The notes under the pieces were generated by a model that saw only the letters and a list, made by a program, of their open reading frames with translations, searched no databases and was not told where the DNA came from. DNA of 64,000 bases from Opitutaceae bacterium (lineage in GTDB: Bacteria; Verrucomicrobiota; Verrucomicrobiia; Opitutales; Opitutaceae), in assembly GCA_024233285.1 (NCBI GenBank), contig JACKPU010000003.1, positions 62,001 through 126,000 on the forward strand. The letters run 5' to 3'. The translations under genes were made by a program, and so were the position numbers. Positions 53,203 through 62,416 of the stretch are shown in pieces. Numbering within the stretch: position 1 is the stretch's first letter; every line of letters starts with the position of its first letter.

Positions 53203-54411
53203 TCAATCCGCAACGCACTCGCGAATCACCCCGGCCAAGGATTTGGCGGCGTTGGTGATTTCGAAATTCGCGGCGAAACACCTGGCAGCGGCTGCGCCCA
53301 TGGCGTGGCGTTCAGCAGGCGTCAGATCCGCCCAGCGCGTGAGGAGATTTTCAACGCCCGCAGCCGTATCGGCGGCGACGAGGCCCGCCCGCGCCGCATC
53401 GATTTCGCGCCAGATATTGACCTTGTCGCTGATCAACACGGGTCGTCCGCAGGCGAGCGCCTCGGCCACGGCGATCCCAAAGTTTTCCTGATGAGAGGGC
53501 AGAATGAAGGCCTCGGCGGACAGCATCGCGCCCCATTTCAAATCGTCGCCCAGCATGGGCAGCCACGTGATGTCGGCCGGTGTTAAGACCGGAGCGGGAT
53601 TCTCACGAAGTTCGAGTTGGGACAGTCCCGCCAGACCGGCATGGCGTTGGAGATCTTGCAGCAGATCGGCGTCTTCACAGGGGCCGGCGATGACCAAGCC
53701 TGGGGTATCCCTATGCGTCTGCCGGAACTTGGCGTAGCCACTGATCAATTCATGCACGCCCTTCTTGGCGTGAATGCGGCTGAGAAAAAGTATGAAGGGT
53801 CGCGAAGTGAGAGCGGGGAATCGGGAGATGAACGCGGCTCGCAGTGCTTCGTGGTTTGCGGGCGGTTTCGCCGTGCCATAGGCGACCACCCGTTCGTTGG
53901 CCGAGTATGGAGTGAAGGTTTTTTGCGCCAACCGACGTTCTGCCTCGCACGTGAAGCAGACCGCCGCGGCATCGCGCATGACCCGGCCTTCGCGCCACCA
54001 CCAATAGAGCTGCTTCTTGACATGTTTGAGCGGGTAAGCGCGGGCGAACCACGGATCCAGCATGCCGTGGGGAAACACCAAATAGGGCGTGCGGGTGCCC
54101 GCGAGGGCTTGCCGCACGGCCCAACCGGCCTGCCACAAGCCATGCACCAACACGGCGTCGAACCGCGTCCGCTCCCGTTGTAGCCAAGATTGGAATACAG
54201 GGCGATTGAATCCACCCAGCGGATGAAAGGCGAAGCCGGTGGCGGGCGGGGGAGGGGTGCCGGGCGCATCGGCCGTGGCGACGGCGATCTCATGACCAAG
54301 CGCCCCGAGTGCTGCGCTGGATCGCACCACCGACTCTGATGGTCCGCCCGCCTCGCGGCGCAGGGTGTGCACCACGCGAAGAATGCGCAAGGGACGGTCG
54401 GCTTTTGTCAT
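53203..54411 (-). CDS. Glycosyltransferase, GT4-like
   Basis: Cytoplasmic GT-B glycosyltransferase, 402 residues. The N-terminal domain has LRILRVVHTLRREAGGPSES, the usual 'G-G-P' acceptor loop, and LVFPHGMLDPWF. The C-terminal donor domain has RPFILFLSRIHAKKGVHELI and AEAFILPSHQENFGIAVAEA, the E-x7-E region of GT4 enzymes. The sugar and acceptor are unknown; a role in polysaccharide or glycolipid synthesis fits the export lipoprotein nearby. It is divergent from the desaturase gene. Confidence 0.92.
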   Translation of the reverse strand: MTKADRPLRILRVVHTLRREAGGPSESVVRSSAALGALGHEIAVATADAPGTPPPPATGFAFHPLGGFNRPVFQSWLQRERTRFDAVLVHGLWQAGWAVRQALAGTRTPYLVFPHGMLDPWFARAYPLKHVKKQLYWWWREGRVMRDAAAVCFTCEAERRLAQKTFTPYSANERVVAYGTAKPPANHEALRAAFISRFPALTSRPFILFLSRIHAKKGVHELISGYAKFRQTHRDTPGLVIAGPCEDADLLQDLQRHAGLAGLSQLELRENPAPVLTPADITWLPMLGDDLKWGAMLSAEAFILPSHQENFGIAVAEALACGRPVLISDKVNIWREIDAARAGLVAADTAAGVENLLTRWADLTPAERHAMGAAAARCFAANFEITNAAKSLAGVIRECVAD

Positions 54412-54533
54412 TAGGCAGGATAGGACGGTGCAAGGCTATGCGCCATCATCTGGTGCGTGCCATGACAAAGTGTGCTTATGATTATGCATGCATCGCGCTT
54501 GCTTCGTTGTGTGCGATTCCTTACGCGGAGGAG

Positions 54534-55565
54534 ATGCCCCCTAAAGCCCCCGCTGTGATTGATTGGTATCGTTCGCCTTTGCCGTCGGACCTTTTTAAGC
54601 AATTGCATCAGCGGAGCGACGCCCAAGCGTGGTTACAAACGGGTGGCTATCTGGGCATCATGGCTTGCACCGGAGCCCTATCGATCTGGTCCTGGTTGCA
54701 CTGGGCGTGGTGGATCACGGTGTTGTGCGTCTTCGCCCATGGCATGGTCATGGCGTTTCTGCCCAACGGCATTCACGAGCTGGGGCACGGCACGGTATTC
54801 AAGACCAAGGCGCTCAATAAATTTTTCCTGCGGGTGCTGGCATTTCTCGGCTGGCACCAATTCGTCTTTTTCGACGCGAGCCATCAACGCCACCATCGCT
54901 ACACCCTGCACCCGCCGGACGACATGGAGGTGGTGCTGCCGGTCAAACTGATGTGGCGGCAATTTTGGCAGCAGGGTTTTATCAATGTCCCCGCCCTGAA
55001 GTGGGTGCTCGGCTATCATTTCCGCCTGGCGCTGGGGCGTTTCCAGGGCGAATGGGAATTGCATTGCCTGCCAGAGGAAGAACCCGCCCTGCGGCGTGAG
55101 GTCATGAACTGGTCGCGCATCGTGCTGTTGGGGCACGCGCTCATCATTGCCGTATCGATCCTGACCGGTTGGTGGATGGTGGCCGTGGTGCTTTCCGGCG
55201 GCGGCTGGATCGGTCACTGGCTGTTCTGGTTGTGCAACAACGCCCAGCACACCGGCCTGACCGACAATGTGCCGGACTTTCGGCTCTGCTGCCGCACGAT
55301 CTATCTCCATCCCGTCGTGAGTTTTCTCTACTGGCGGATGAATTACCACACGGAGCATCATATGTATGCGGCCGTGCCATGCTATAACCTCAAGCGCCTG
55401 CATGAAGCGATCCGGCACGACATGCCGCCGTGTCCCCGTGGACTGCTTGCGACGTGGAAACAGATCGATGGCATCCTTCGCCGGCAGCGCACGGAACCGG
55501 GTTATCAGTATGTGGCCCCGTTGCCCAAAACCGCCGCGCCGACGCCCGGACCGGCCGTCGGCTGA
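54534..55565 (+). CDS. Membrane fatty acid desaturase
   Basis: Di-iron integral-membrane enzyme that puts double bonds into acyl chains. The 343-residue product has several hydrophobic helices and all three His boxes: GIHELGHGTVF (H-x3-H), DASHQRHHRYT (H-x2-HH) and NYHTEHHMYAA (H-x2-HH), plus a further His in CNNAQHTGL. The ATG at 54534 directly follows GGAGGAG and removes a non-coding-looking extension; a longer frame exists upstream. The regioselectivity is unknown. Confidence 0.9.
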   Translation: MPPKAPAVIDWYRSPLPSDLFKQLHQRSDAQAWLQTGGYLGIMACTGALSIWSWLHWAWWITVLCVFAHGMVMAFLPNGIHELGHGTVFKTKALNKFFLRVLAFLGWHQFVFFDASHQRHHRYTLHPPDDMEVVLPVKLMWRQFWQQGFINVPALKWVLGYHFRLALGRFQGEWELHCLPEEEPALRREVMNWSRIVLLGHALIIAVSILTGWWMVAVVLSGGGWIGHWLFWLCNNAQHTGLTDNVPDFRLCCRTIYLHPVVSFLYWRMNYHTEHHMYAAVPCYNLKRLHEAIRHDMPPCPRGLLATWKQIDGILRRQRTEPGYQYVAPLPKTAAPTPGPAVG

Positions 55566-55684
55566 GCCGCGTGGGTCCCGGTAAAAGCGCTTGCGTCGAG
55601 CCGGCGCTCGCGTGGACACTGCACCGGACCTTATACCTGACCTACCAAGCAACCTATCGCGGGCCGTATGCCCGCTTCGCCTCA

Positions 55685-57448
55685 ATGGACGACAAAGACA
55701 CCAAGGAGAATCCGTCTTCGGATTTCAACAAACTCGACCTGTCCCAGCTGCAAAGCTTCAGCTTCGGCACGCAATGGACCCAAGACAAGGCCTCGCCGGC
55801 CGAACAACGCGAGGGCGGTGACCGTCCGCGCCGCGAGGACCGGCGTGACGGTCCCGGCGGTGGCAAACGCGATCGGCGCGGCTTTCGCAAGCCCGGACCG
55901 TCTTCCTCGGATCAAGGGGCGGGTGAACGCGAACAACGTTTTCGCGGTCCGGCTCGTGAAGGGCAGGGACCGGGCGCGCGTGGCCCGCGCCGCGAATTCC
56001 GCGGCGGTCCGCGCGGGGAAGACCGCCCGGCGTTTCAGGATCGCGGGCCTTACGACAGCCCGCACTTCGCCGCCAGCTTCTATCCGGAGGATGCGAGCTT
56101 CAACGCGCTGTCCAAGACGATCCGCAGTTCCTACCGCACGATCGAGCTATTTGAAATTGCCCGCACCGTCGTCGCCAAGAACGATCGGTTCATCGTCGTT
56201 CTGACGCGCAAGCCCGGCGAGGCCGGCCCGGCGCGCCAGCCCATTTACATCGCGTTGCCCGACGGCATGCCGTTCGAAAGCGAAGACGAGGTGATTGCAC
56301 ATATCGTGTCGCAGCATATCGGACTTTTCTTCGACACCGCCGAGGTGGAAGTGGAAGCTCCGAAGGGGAATTTCCAAGTCATCAACAAATGTGGGGTGAC
56401 CGGCGAACTGCTCGGACCGCCGAACTACCATCGCTATAATCAAATCGTGCAGCAGCACTTTGACGCGAAGATCCAGCGCATGTCGCTGGAGACTTTCCGG
56501 TCGCGGATTGAGTCCGTGCGCGATCCCGAAGCCGTGGCGCAGTGGTTGGAAAAGATGAAAAAGGTGACGCGTTATACGTGGAAATCGGCCCCGGCCGAAG
56601 CCGCCGCGCCGGCGCCAACGCCCACCGAAGGTGAAGCCCCGGTGGAATCGACGGAGGTCGATCCCGCCGAAGCCGCCGCCCCCGTGGAAGCGGCCGAGAC
56701 CGCCATCGCCTTTGACAACATCGAGGACGCGCGCCTGCACCTGCTGACCAACGCGCGCGACAGGATTTACAAAACCGTCGAGACCGCGCGCTTCCACGGC
56801 AAGCTGCTTGAGACCATGCCGATGGGCGAGATCCGCCGGGCCGTCGAGGGCGCGCTCGAGCGTCAACGCCGCTTCCCGCTTGATACTGCCAACGGCCTGC
56901 GCGGTCGTCTGCGCCGCGAACACTTCACGATTTTCAAAAAGGGCTCGAAGGGCATCTCCTACGTTTGTGCGGTCAAACGCAAGTTCCGCACCCCGGGGCA
57001 GACGTTTGCCGAAACCATCAACGCGCTGATTACTTTCATCGAAACCCACCCGATGGTGAAGGTCAGCGAATTGCCCGCCAAGTTTCTCGGCATCCAGCAA
57101 CCCGCCCAACCGGCTCCGGCCGAGGGCGAAACCCCGGCCCCTGCGCCCGATCTGACGGTCGAACAGCGCGAGAATCTCGCCCGCATGCAGGGGAATCTGC
57201 GCTGGTTGGTGATGGAAGGCTACGTGACGGAATTCATCGATGGCCGTCTGTTTGCCGCGCCGCCGATACCCGAATCGAAGAAGCAGACTTCGGACGACGA
57301 TCACGATCCGGAAAATTATCCGGATGCCCCTGCGGAGGAAGCCGCCGCGTCACCGGAAACTGCCGTGGCAACCGACGCCACTTCCGTCGATGATGGCGAA
57401 GCGCGCAAGACAGCGGCTGAAGAAGAACCGCCGACGCACACGGATTAA
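55685..57448 (+). CDS. Uncharacterised 587-residue protein with Arg/Gly-rich N-terminus
   Basis: No signal peptide. About residues 25-115 are a low-complexity Arg/Gly/Pro/Asp tract (RREDRRDGPGGGKRDRRGFR), as in RNA-binding proteins. The next domain (about 125-300) includes SHIGLFF-like VSQHIGLFFDTAEVEVEAPK, VINKCGVTGELLGPPNYHRY and AQWLEKMKKVTRYTW. After a Pro/Ala/Glu spacer a second domain (about 345-465) has NARDRIYKTVETARFHGKLL and RREHFTIFKKGSKGISYVCA. An acidic tail ends the protein. I recall similar domains only in Verrucomicrobiota and Planctomycetota; an RNA- or ribosome-linked role is a guess. The start MDDKDTKENP is the first with sensible coding sequence. Confidence 0.83.
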   Translation: MDDKDTKENPSSDFNKLDLSQLQSFSFGTQWTQDKASPAEQREGGDRPRREDRRDGPGGGKRDRRGFRKPGPSSSDQGAGEREQRFRGPAREGQGPGARGPRREFRGGPRGEDRPAFQDRGPYDSPHFAASFYPEDASFNALSKTIRSSYRTIELFEIARTVVAKNDRFIVVLTRKPGEAGPARQPIYIALPDGMPFESEDEVIAHIVSQHIGLFFDTAEVEVEAPKGNFQVINKCGVTGELLGPPNYHRYNQIVQQHFDAKIQRMSLETFRSRIESVRDPEAVAQWLEKMKKVTRYTWKSAPAEAAAPAPTPTEGEAPVESTEVDPAEAAAPVEAAETAIAFDNIEDARLHLLTNARDRIYKTVETARFHGKLLETMPMGEIRRAVEGALERQRRFPLDTANGLRGRLRREHFTIFKKGSKGISYVCAVKRKFRTPGQTFAETINALITFIETHPMVKVSELPAKFLGIQQPAQPAPAEGETPAPAPDLTVEQRENLARMQGNLRWLVMEGYVTEFIDGRLFAAPPIPESKKQTSDDDHDPENYPDAPAEEAAASPETAVATDATSVDDGEARKTAAEEEPPTHTD

Positions 57449-57459
57449 TCCCGGCCTTC

Positions 57460-57912
57460 ATGGCGCGCCCGCCCGCAGAGGTTGAGGCTTATTTGCACCG
57501 GCACATCCCCATTGCCTCGGCGATGGGGGTGCGGGTCAAAACCTGCGACGGTGCCGGCGTGGTGCTGACTGCGCCACTGGCCGCCAACGTCAATCATCGC
57601 GCCACGGTGTTCGGCGGCAGTGCTTCGGCCGTGGCCATTCTCGCGGCCTGGACTTGGCTGCACTTTGCCCTGCGCGATGCCGGTTTGACATGTCGCGTGG
57701 TGATTCAACGCAACGAAATGGACTACCAGCGGCCGATTGACGGTGATTTCACCGCGCATTGCTCCGGCTTGGAAAAGTCGGCGCTGGAAAAGTTGCTCCG
57801 TTCCCTGCGCCGATACGGCAAGGGCCGCGTCGCGCTGGCGGCCGAGTTGCGCTTGAATGACCGGCGCGTGGCTACCTTTGGCGGCGATTACGTCGCCGTG
57901 CGACTGGACTGA
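57460..57912 (+). CDS. YiiD-C-type thioesterase-like protein
   Basis: A 150-residue hotdog-fold protein resembling the C-terminal thioesterase domain of YiiD. It has HIPIASAMGVRVKTCDGAGV, the helix segment NHRATVFGGSASAVAILAAW (the hotdog's central helix) and EMDYQRPIDGDFTAHCSG. The fold predicts binding of acyl-CoA or acyl-ACP; the substrate is unknown. It starts 11 bases after the 587-residue gene, so probably one transcript, and overlaps the 3' end of the convergent tsaE by 25 bases. Confidence 0.85.
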   Translation: MARPPAEVEAYLHRHIPIASAMGVRVKTCDGAGVVLTAPLAANVNHRATVFGGSASAVAILAAWTWLHFALRDAGLTCRVVIQRNEMDYQRPIDGDFTAHCSGLEKSALEKLLRSLRRYGKGRVALAAELRLNDRRVATFGGDYVAVRLD

Positions 57913-58346
57913 CGCAGCCGGATGGTGTGGCGCTCGTCGGGCGCAATGCCGAAGTCGAGGTGCAGTGCATCGGCCGGAACCCACGAATCGATTTTTTCCG
58001 GCCATTCGATCACGAGGCACCAGGGCGAGCTGAGAAAATCCTCCAGCAGCAAGTCGTCCACCTCGCGCGGGTTTTCAAGGCGATAGGCGTCGAGGTGCAG
58101 CAAGGATCGTTTCCCGCGATGCAGATTGTAGAGCGCGAAGGTCGGGCTCGTAATCGTCCCGGTGACCCCGAGTCCGCGGGCCAGGCCGCGCACAAACGTG
58201 GTTTTGCCCGCCCCGAGATCACCATGCAGGGCCAGCGTGGTGTCGGCGGGCAGAGTTTGCGCGAACTCCGCCGCGAGGGCCTCGGTTTCCTCGGCGCTGC
58301 CCGTGCTCACTCCGTTGCGGAGCTTAGTGCAGATGCTCGAATCCAT
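57888..58346 (-). CDS. tsaE: tRNA threonylcarbamoyladenosine synthesis ATPase TsaE
   Basis: ATPase that resets the TsaBD complex in making t6A on ANN-decoding tRNAs. The 152-residue product has Walker A LALHGDLGAGKTTFVRGLAR, then GTITSPTFALYNLH, HLDAYRLENPREVDDLLLED and WCLVIEWPEKIDSWVPAD, all standard. The ATG at 58346 overlaps the end of thiL by 23 bases, which couples the two. It is last in the pyr-thiL run. Confidence 0.95.
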   Translation of the reverse strand: MDSSICTKLRNGVSTGSAEETEALAAEFAQTLPADTTLALHGDLGAGKTTFVRGLARGLGVTGTITSPTFALYNLHRGKRSLLHLDAYRLENPREVDDLLLEDFLSSPWCLVIEWPEKIDSWVPADALHLDFGIAPDERHTIRLRQSSRTAT

Positions 58347-59253
58347 GATAGCACTCCATGCGCAGCGAGTTTTCATCGTGACTGCCGGCGGGCTCGAAGC
58401 GACCGAGGCAGCTGAGTTTGATTTTCGGAAATGCCTGCCGCCACTTGCGCGCGAATGCGGCGGGATCCGTCTTGGCAGCCATGGTGAACAGCAATTCGTA
58501 ATCCTCTCCATCGCTCAGTGCGGCCGCGATATCGGCCTTGCCGCGCAAGGGGATGTTTCGCGCATCAATGCTTGGATGCAGGCCGGTTGGCGTGAGCGAT
58601 TTCAGGTCTTTGGCGAGACCGTCGCTTACATCGATCATGGAGCGGACTTCGCGCTGCCGGGCCAGCCAGGCGCCTTCGGCCAGACGCGGGGTAAACTTGA
58701 AATGATGACCGCTGTCCAAGCTGTGGCCCAGACGGCCGGTGACGAAAATCCAGTCATGCAACGCCGCGCCTTGGCGGGTGAGGACGCGACTTCCACTTGG
58801 TTGACCCAGTAGCGTCAGGCTGGCGGCCACGGTGTCCGGGGCCTCGGCAATGTCGCCACCGATGATGGGAACCCCATGCCGCCGGGCGCAGGCGGCGAGG
58901 CCGCGATAAAACCCTTCGAGCCAGTCCAAACGCGTGCGCGGATCGAGCGTGAGGGCGAGCACTGCTCCGATGGGGCGGCCCCCCATGGCCGCAATGTCGC
59001 TCAGATTGCGTTTGAGCAGTTTGGCGCCGACGTCCCGAGCGGCGACTTTGTCGTCGAAATGCCGCCGATAAATCACCGGGTCGACCGTCACGAGACGGGC
59101 GGCCCGGCCTCGCGGCAGCACGGCGCAGTCGTCGCCCATGCCAAACGGGGCGTCCGGCGCGGCGTCGCCCAACCACCGGCGAATCGCGGCCAGCAGCGCG
59201 GTTTCACCCAGGAAGGCGACCGAGTCGGCTCGTTTGCGCGCAAATGGGTTCAT
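58324..59253 (-). CDS. thiL: Thiamine-monophosphate kinase
   Basis: Last step to thiamine diphosphate. The 309-residue PurM-like enzyme has FGMGDDCAVL (metal-binding Asp pair), LVTVDPVIYRRHF, VGAKLLKRNLSDIAAMGGRP, VPIIGGDIAEAPDTVAASLT and MIDVSDGLAKDLKSL, the characteristic blocks. It starts 3 bases after the CPBP protease gene and overlaps tsaE. No thi riboswitch is seen, as expected inside a run. Confidence 0.94.
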   Translation of the reverse strand: MNPFARKRADSVAFLGETALLAAIRRWLGDAAPDAPFGMGDDCAVLPRGRAARLVTVDPVIYRRHFDDKVAARDVGAKLLKRNLSDIAAMGGRPIGAVLALTLDPRTRLDWLEGFYRGLAACARRHGVPIIGGDIAEAPDTVAASLTLLGQPSGSRVLTRQGAALHDWIFVTGRLGHSLDSGHHFKFTPRLAEGAWLARQREVRSMIDVSDGLAKDLKSLTPTGLHPSIDARNIPLRGKADIAAALSDGEDYELLFTMAAKTDPAAFARKWRQAFPKIKLSCLGRFEPAGSHDENSLRMECYHGFEHLH

Positions 59254-59256
59254 GGG

Positions 59257-60075
59257 TCACACGCCCAATCCGGCCAGGATCAGCACGATGGTGTTCAGGT
59301 TGAAAAGCCCGTGCGCAATGATCGGCACGGCGATGCTGCCGGTGCGCTCGTAGGCGAGGGAGAAGATGATGCCCAGCATCGTCAGCGGCGCGAAGCTGGC
59401 GAGATTGCCGTGCAGCCCCGCGAAAAGCAGCGCGGGCACAAGCAGCGCGGCCCAGCGCGGCAACCGGGTGCGGAGGTAGCGGAAAATGCCCGCGCGAAAA
59501 ATCAGTTCCTCGGTTATTGGCGCGATCACAACCGCGAGGAAAACCATGCAGCCCAGCAGCACGGGTGACTTCGTTTCGGCGAAAATTCCGATCAAATCCT
59601 GCTCCTGCAATTCCACGCCGAGTCCATTCATGAGCGCCTGCCAGATCAGCCCGGTGGCGGCGAGCAGGGGCAGGGCGATGAGCAAGGTTGCAAAACCCTG
59701 CGGTAGCCGATTGGCGGAGCTTCGGTCGCTGCGCGGCTCGCGCTTCAGGACACCGCGAAACAGTATCACACCCGCCAGCATCCCGGCGTGAAAGGCGCCG
59801 CCATGCACGACGATCGAGAGCGCCAATTCCACTTCGCTCGGGCTGACGATCATGCTCGCGAAGAGCTGTGCCGCCACACCGCCCATGAATACGCAGAACA
59901 GGAACAGAAAGAAATCCGGCACGCTGATGGACCAAGCCGGCATGGCGGCAGCGCGCTGCCGGGCGATCTGGCGTCCGGCGGAGCTGAACACGTGCCGCCC
60001 GAGCAACAGGCAACCGGTCAGGACGAACAGGATTTCGACCGCCAGAATGATTTGGGCCGGAAGGGTGAGCGACAT
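59257..60075 (-). CDS. CPBP-family intramembrane glutamic protease
   Basis: Inner-membrane protein of 272 residues with about eight helices and the CPBP/Abi motifs: PITEELIFRAGIFRYLR (E-E-x3-R), FAGLHGNLASF (the first His of motif 2) and VPIIAHGLFNLN (H-x3-N). The fold is that of Rce1-type prenyl-protein proteases, but bacterial members have varied or unknown targets. It lies in the run between pyrC and thiL, 79 bases after pyrC. Confidence 0.92.
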   Translation of the reverse strand: MSLTLPAQIILAVEILFVLTGCLLLGRHVFSSAGRQIARQRAAAMPAWSISVPDFFLFLFCVFMGGVAAQLFASMIVSPSEVELALSIVVHGGAFHAGMLAGVILFRGVLKREPRSDRSSANRLPQGFATLLIALPLLAATGLIWQALMNGLGVELQEQDLIGIFAETKSPVLLGCMVFLAVVIAPITEELIFRAGIFRYLRTRLPRWAALLVPALLFAGLHGNLASFAPLTMLGIIFSLAYERTGSIAVPIIAHGLFNLNTIVLILAGLGV

Positions 60076-60154
60076 TTCTTCAGTGCGGAGAAAATTGACT
60101 CCGTCTGCAACGCTGGAGGAATTGGCGGACAGCGGCGCCGATCACGCCCGGAGG

Positions 60155-61447
60155 TCACTCCAGAATACGCTTGCCGTCGTAGACCAACTTGCCGCTGACG
60201 ATCGTGGCTTTCACCCGGCCGCGCAGTGTTGCGCCGTTCCAGGGCGAGTTGCTCGATTTGCTGAATCCGGCGCCGGCATCGTAGGTCCATTTTTCGTCGG
60301 GATCGAACAAGCAAACATCGGCGACCGCATCCGGCGCCAGCGTTCCCGCCGGCAGACCGAGCAATGCCGCCGGCTGGCGGGTCATCAAGTCGATCACCCG
60401 CGGCAGCTTCATTTTCGCTTCGCGAACGAGCACACCCAGGGTGACGGGCAGGGCGGTCTCGAGTCCGAGAATGCCGTTGGGCGCGAAATCAAACTCCTTG
60501 TCCTTTTCGTAGTTGGTGTGCGGGGCGTGGTCGGTGGCGATGATGTCGATCGTGCCGTCCTTGATGCCCGCGATGATGGCTTGGCGGTCCTCCTCGGTGC
60601 GGAGCGGAGGATTCATTTTGAAATGGGTGTTGTAAGTGCCGAGCGCGGCATCGGTCAGGGCAATGTGATGCGGGGTGGCCTCGGCGGTCACCCGGATGCC
60701 GCGGGCCTTGGCCCGGCGCAGGATCTCGACGGCGTTCTGGGACGAGATGTGCTGCATATGGATATGCGCGCCGGTGTAGGTGGAGAGGATGACGTTGCGC
60801 GAAACGATGATGTCCTCGGCGGCGTTGGGCCAACCACGCAGGCCGAGCCGGGTGGAGACCTCTCCCTCATTCATCACGGCGCCGACCGTCATGGAGTGAT
60901 CCTGACAGTGATCCATCAGCGGCAGATTGAACATCTTGGCGTATTCGCAGGCGCGGCGCATGAGCTCGTTGCTCTGCACGCAATCACCGTCGTCGGTGAT
61001 CGCGACCACGCCGGCGCGCGCCAGCGAGCCGATCGGGGCAAGGGCCTCGCCCTTCATGTCCACGGTGATGCAGCCGGTCGGGTAAACATGGACAACCGCG
61101 TCGCGCTTGATCGCGTCGTTGATGAATTGAATCGTGCCCGAGTTGCTGGCCGGCGGCGTGGTGTTGGGCATGCACACGACCGTGGTGAACCCGCCCGCCG
61201 CTGCGGCACGCGTGCCGGTGGCGATGGTTTCCTTGTGGGTTTGGCCGGGCTCACGGAAATGCACGTGCACGTCCACCAAGCCGGGGCACGCCACGAGGCC
61301 GGTGGCGTCAATGACTTTGGCCCGCTTCTTTTCGGTGGCGGAAAGCGAGGCGGCGATCCGGCCGTTCTTGACGAAGACATCACCAACGGCATCCCGCTTG
61401 GCGGCGGGATCGATGACGCGGGCGTTTTTAATCCAGAGAGTGGGCAT
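60155..61447 (-). CDS. pyrC: Dihydroorotase (PyrC, class I type)
   Basis: Closes carbamoyl-aspartate to dihydroorotate. The 430-residue amidohydrolase has the metal site VDVHVHFREPGQTHKETIAT, VVCMPNTTPPASNS, the zinc ligands of LPLMDHCQDHSM and AHIHMQHISSQNAVE, NPPLRTEEDRQAI and the catalytic Asp in IATDHAPHTNYEKD. The length and the HFREPG box are of the PyrC type found with PyrB in operons. It starts 11 bases after pyrB. Confidence 0.96.
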   Translation of the reverse strand: MPTLWIKNARVIDPAAKRDAVGDVFVKNGRIAASLSATEKKRAKVIDATGLVACPGLVDVHVHFREPGQTHKETIATGTRAAAAGGFTTVVCMPNTTPPASNSGTIQFINDAIKRDAVVHVYPTGCITVDMKGEALAPIGSLARAGVVAITDDGDCVQSNELMRRACEYAKMFNLPLMDHCQDHSMTVGAVMNEGEVSTRLGLRGWPNAAEDIIVSRNVILSTYTGAHIHMQHISSQNAVEILRRAKARGIRVTAEATPHHIALTDAALGTYNTHFKMNPPLRTEEDRQAIIAGIKDGTIDIIATDHAPHTNYEKDKEFDFAPNGILGLETALPVTLGVLVREAKMKLPRVIDLMTRQPAALLGLPAGTLAPDAVADVCLFDPDEKWTYDAGAGFSKSSNSPWNGATLRGRVKATIVSGKLVYDGKRILE

Positions 61448-61458
61448 GTCGCAAAAAG

Positions 61459-62403
61459 TTATTCGGTGGCGTGGACGTATTCGGGTTGGCCGCCGCTGCA
61501 GAGATACAGCACGGCCATGCGCACGGCGATGCCGTTGGTGACTTGTTCAAGGATCACGCTGCGTTCGCCGTCGGCGAGGTCGCTGTCGATTTCGACACCG
61601 CGGTTGATCGGTCCCGGGTGCATGATGATTGCCTTGGGGTTAAGCCAGGAGGCCCGGGTTTTGTTGAGGCCGAACATGCTGGTGTATTCGCCCAAGGAGG
61701 GGAACATGCCGCGCGACTGACGTTCGTGCTGGATGCGCAGGAGCATCACGACCTCGGCGTCGGCGAGGGCGCTGCGCAGGTCGTGCGAGACTTTGACCCC
61801 GAGCGCGGCAAACCATTCCGGCACGAGGGTGGAGGGGCCGACGACGGTGACATCGGCGCCGAACTTCGTGAGCGCGTGAATGTTCGAGCGCGCGACCCGG
61901 CTGAACAGAATGTCACCGAGGATCACGACACGGCGGCCCTTGAGTGAACCGAGGTGTTCACGCATCGTGAAGGTGTCGAGCAGGCCTTGGGTGGGATGCT
62001 CGTGGGCGCCGTCCCCGGCGTTGATCACCGGGATATTGAGAATGTTGGACAAATACAGGGGGGAGCCGGCGGCGGCATGGCGGATGACGATCATGTCGGC
62101 CTGCAACGCCTGAATGTTTTCCGCGGTGTCGCGGAGCGTTTCGCCCTTGGTCGTCGAGGAGCTGTTGCCGTCGAGCGAAATCACATCCGCGCTGAGTCGC
62201 TTCGCCGCCATGTCAAAGGCCATGCGGGTCCGGGTGCTCGGTTCGAGGAAGAGATTGACGATGGTCTTGCCGCGCAGGGCGGGGACCTTCTTCACACTGC
62301 GTTTGAGCGTGCGCTTGAAAGCGGCGGCAGTCGTGTGGATCTGATCGATCTCATCGAGCGTGAGTTCTTCGAGGGTCAGAAGATGGCGGCGCGTCCAGGG
62401 CAT
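61459..62403 (-). CDS. pyrB: Aspartate carbamoyltransferase, catalytic chain
   Basis: Joins carbamoyl phosphate and aspartate, the committed step of pyrimidine synthesis. The 314-residue product from the ATG at 62403 (MPWTRRHLLTLEELTLDEID) has the carbamoyl-phosphate motif FLEPSTRTRMAF, SSTTKGETLRDTAENI, GDGAHEHPTQGLLDTF, VVILGDILFSRVARSN and IIMHPGPINRGVEIDSDLAD. No pyrI regulatory chain is adjacent, so control is probably through PyrR. It begins 13 bases after pyrR. Confidence 0.96.
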   Translation of the reverse strand: MPWTRRHLLTLEELTLDEIDQIHTTAAAFKRTLKRSVKKVPALRGKTIVNLFLEPSTRTRMAFDMAAKRLSADVISLDGNSSSTTKGETLRDTAENIQALQADMIVIRHAAAGSPLYLSNILNIPVINAGDGAHEHPTQGLLDTFTMREHLGSLKGRRVVILGDILFSRVARSNIHALTKFGADVTVVGPSTLVPEWFAALGVKVSHDLRSALADAEVVMLLRIQHERQSRGMFPSLGEYTSMFGLNKTRASWLNPKAIIMHPGPINRGVEIDSDLADGERSVILEQVTNGIAVRMAVLYLCSGGQPEYVHATE

Positions 62404-62416
62404 GGGTGAAATTGGG

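Noticed and set aside
54470..54495. TTATGCATGCATCG before the desaturase gene as a fourth 7-2-7 palindrome.
   Set aside because: It shares only the central GCATGC; the TACGCAT/ATGCGTA arms are not kept.
59852..61720. Open frame of 622 codons on the plus strand opposite pyrC.
   Set aside because: pyrC is certain on the other strand; the antisense product has no recognisable domain.
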